64,000 nt of DNA, taken from IMG/VR virus record IMGVR_UViG_3300042367_000228, positions 308,017-372,016 of that record, one strand, 5' to 3'. Position numbers and translations under genes: made by a program. This DNA is from a virus. Of the stretch, positions 63,042-64,000 are shown piece after piece; position 1 is the stretch's first letter, and the number at the start of each line of letters is the position of its first letter. The notes below the pieces were generated by a model. That model did not search any database. It was not told the origin of the DNA and saw only the letters and a program-made list of their open reading frames with translations.

Positions 63042-63473
63042 TTAGCCGAAAATACCGTCTTTTTCTACAATATCCAAGTCTACCAATTCGCCTTCACTTT
63101 GTGCAATCGCTGATTGACTATGTGAGTTAATGAATGTATTTAGTGCATTCAAGTGATTTTCAGTAAACCCGTTGATTCTTTTTTGTGCATCGCAAATATC
63201 TTTGTATTCGTCATAGTTATTGCGTAAAAATAGTGCCGCTGTCAATTCAGATACAGCACGGTTTAATTGCACCATGAACACTTCAGAATGTGCATGAACA
63301 CCACTTTCTTTCACCTTATTTAAGTGCAACCAACGTGCTTTACAAGTTAAACCGTCGCCCGAAAAACGTGCTTTGTAGCCTAGACGATGATGCAAGCTAA
63401 CACCCACACCTTGCACTACTTTTGCGCCATTGCCGAAAGTGTTTGTTGTTGTTTGTTGTGCAAAATTTGACAT
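63042..63473 (-). CDS. Hypothetical protein
   Basis: 143 residues. N-terminus MSNFAQQTTTNTFGNGAKVV, middle LGYKARFSGDGLTCKARWL, long helical C-half. Not recognised; monocistronic. Confidence 0.62.
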   Translation of the reverse strand: MSNFAQQTTTNTFGNGAKVVQGVGVSLHHRLGYKARFSGDGLTCKARWLHLNKVKESGVHAHSEVFMVQLNRAVSELTAALFLRNNYDEYKDICDAQKRINGFTENHLNALNTFINSHSQSAIAQSEGELVDLDIVEKDGIFG

Positions 63474-63819
63474 AATATCACCTATTTAAAGTATGTTATG
63501 CGCTTTTTTTGTGCATACTTAATGCACAATAAATGCGCGTTAAAAGTAAAGTAAAAATAAATTGTTAAAAAGCTAACTTAAAAATGCGTTTTTTTATGCG
63601 CTTGTTTTTTTAAGTTGTGCATAGTTTACAGCATATAAAAAAAAAGTAAAATTTAATTGCAATTTATTTTTACAATTTAGCACTAAAAATGCGCATTTTT
63701 AAAAAAAGTGTATAAAAAACAATAACTTATAATTTAAAAATAATTTTATTTAATGCGCATTTTTTGCGCATAATGCGCATTTATAGCGTTTTTAATGCGC
63801 ATTTTTAGTGCTATATATT
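63474..63819. other. Very AT-rich region with ATGCGCAT palindromes
   Basis: No gene. Exact ATGCGCAT at 63689, 63753, 63773 and 63795, with partial copies (TGCGCA, ATGCGCG, ATGCGTT) from 63500 on, in A/T-rich surroundings. Confidence 0.65.
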
Positions 63820-64000
63820 GCAAGCGCATAGCAAGCGCATAGCAAGCGCATAGCACAGGCCCCGCTGTTAGCGCATAGCAAGCGCATAGCATAGCAAGCG
63901 CATAGCATAGCAAGCGCATAGCATAGCAAGCGCATAGCATAGCAAGCGCATAGCATAGCAAGCGCATAGCATAGCAAGCGCATAGCATAGCAAGCGCATA
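63820..64000. repeat. Tandem repeat array AGCAAGCGCATAGCAT
   Basis: Three 11-base units AGCAAGCGCAT, then a GGCCCCGCTGTT insert, then about seven 16-base units AGCATAGCAAGCGCAT running off the window. The open minus-strand frames across it are repeat artefacts. Confidence 0.9.
63858..63869 (+). repeat. GGCCCCGCTGTT element, copy 22 (inside tandem repeat)
   Basis: CAGGCCCCGCTGTT (14 bases) interrupts one repeat unit; both sides continue the unit. Confidence 0.88.

Noticed and set aside
63746-63988. Open minus-strand frames rich in C-A-C-Y-A-M-R-L-L
   Set aside because: They are translations of the 16-base tandem array; no ribosome site and period matches the repeat.

Overview
The window looks like part of a large T4-related myovirus (tevenvirus-type) genome, probably infecting a Gram-negative, possibly marine, host. 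The evidence is three T4-late-type TATAAATA boxes; several proteins whose N-termini resemble the T4 capsid-targeting sequence (MRAREFIVEA, MRAQEFIKEE, MRFSEFKTLQEA); dozens of very small, tightly packed genes behind near-identical sigma70-type early promoters; a small tRNA cluster; and two HNH/NUMOD3 free-standing endonuclease genes. Composition is AT-rich. I cannot name the species.

Layout. (1) 1-10.7 kb is mostly minus strand. It has an envelope and metabolism set (lipase, secreted NUC1 nuclease, DUF454 membrane protein, YqgE/AlgH, HldD-like epimerase, HAD nucleotidase, hotdog thioesterase) interleaved with probable internal head proteins (peptidoglycan-binding/lysozyme-like, basic protein, kinase-like protein, DUF4116-like repeat protein). 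(2) 10.7-18 kb is plus strand: more capsid-targeted proteins, the first members of a DUF1566-derived mini-protein family, an Ala-rich coiled-coil protein and a 540-base gene-free interval with its own strong promoter. (3) 18-46.7 kb is a hyper-modular early region: more than 80 small genes in cassettes of one to six, most cassettes led by TTGCAA/TTTACA-17-TATAAT, with tRNA-Met(CAU), an interrupted tRNA-like gene, tRNA-Cys, tRNA-Arg and two homing-endonuclease cassettes. (4) 46.8-52.55 kb is an unbroken operon of 25 paralogous 65-90-residue proteins with ATGA or ATGATTGA overlaps. (5) 52.6-57.4 kb is rich in the octamer ACTATAGT; it holds an AAA ATPase, a signal-peptide lytic transglycosylase and small membrane proteins. 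(6) 57.7-62.6 kb has small genes with 5'-UTR stem-loops, several without Shine-Dalgarno sequences, separated by repeats of CGGCATTCCGGTCC / CGATATATCGGTCC. (7) 62.8-64 kb has two minus-strand genes and a repeat-rich end (ATGCGCAT palindromes and a 16-base tandem array).

The most unusual signals are: a family of 49 'W-R-L-P-T' mini-proteins that seem to be reduced DUF1566 domains; an interspersed same-strand element GGCCCCGCTGTA (22 copies, often at or supplying a stop codon, once inside a promoter spacer and once inside a tandem repeat); covarying palindromes centred on the -10 box of seven promoters; and the CGGCATTCCGGTCC repeat family near the right end. The left part appears to serve the virion and late stage (head proteins, lysis, envelope change). 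The plus-strand remainder is a flexible early/accessory repertoire whose individual genes are mostly of unknown function. All functional statements are from reading the sequence; no database search was possible.
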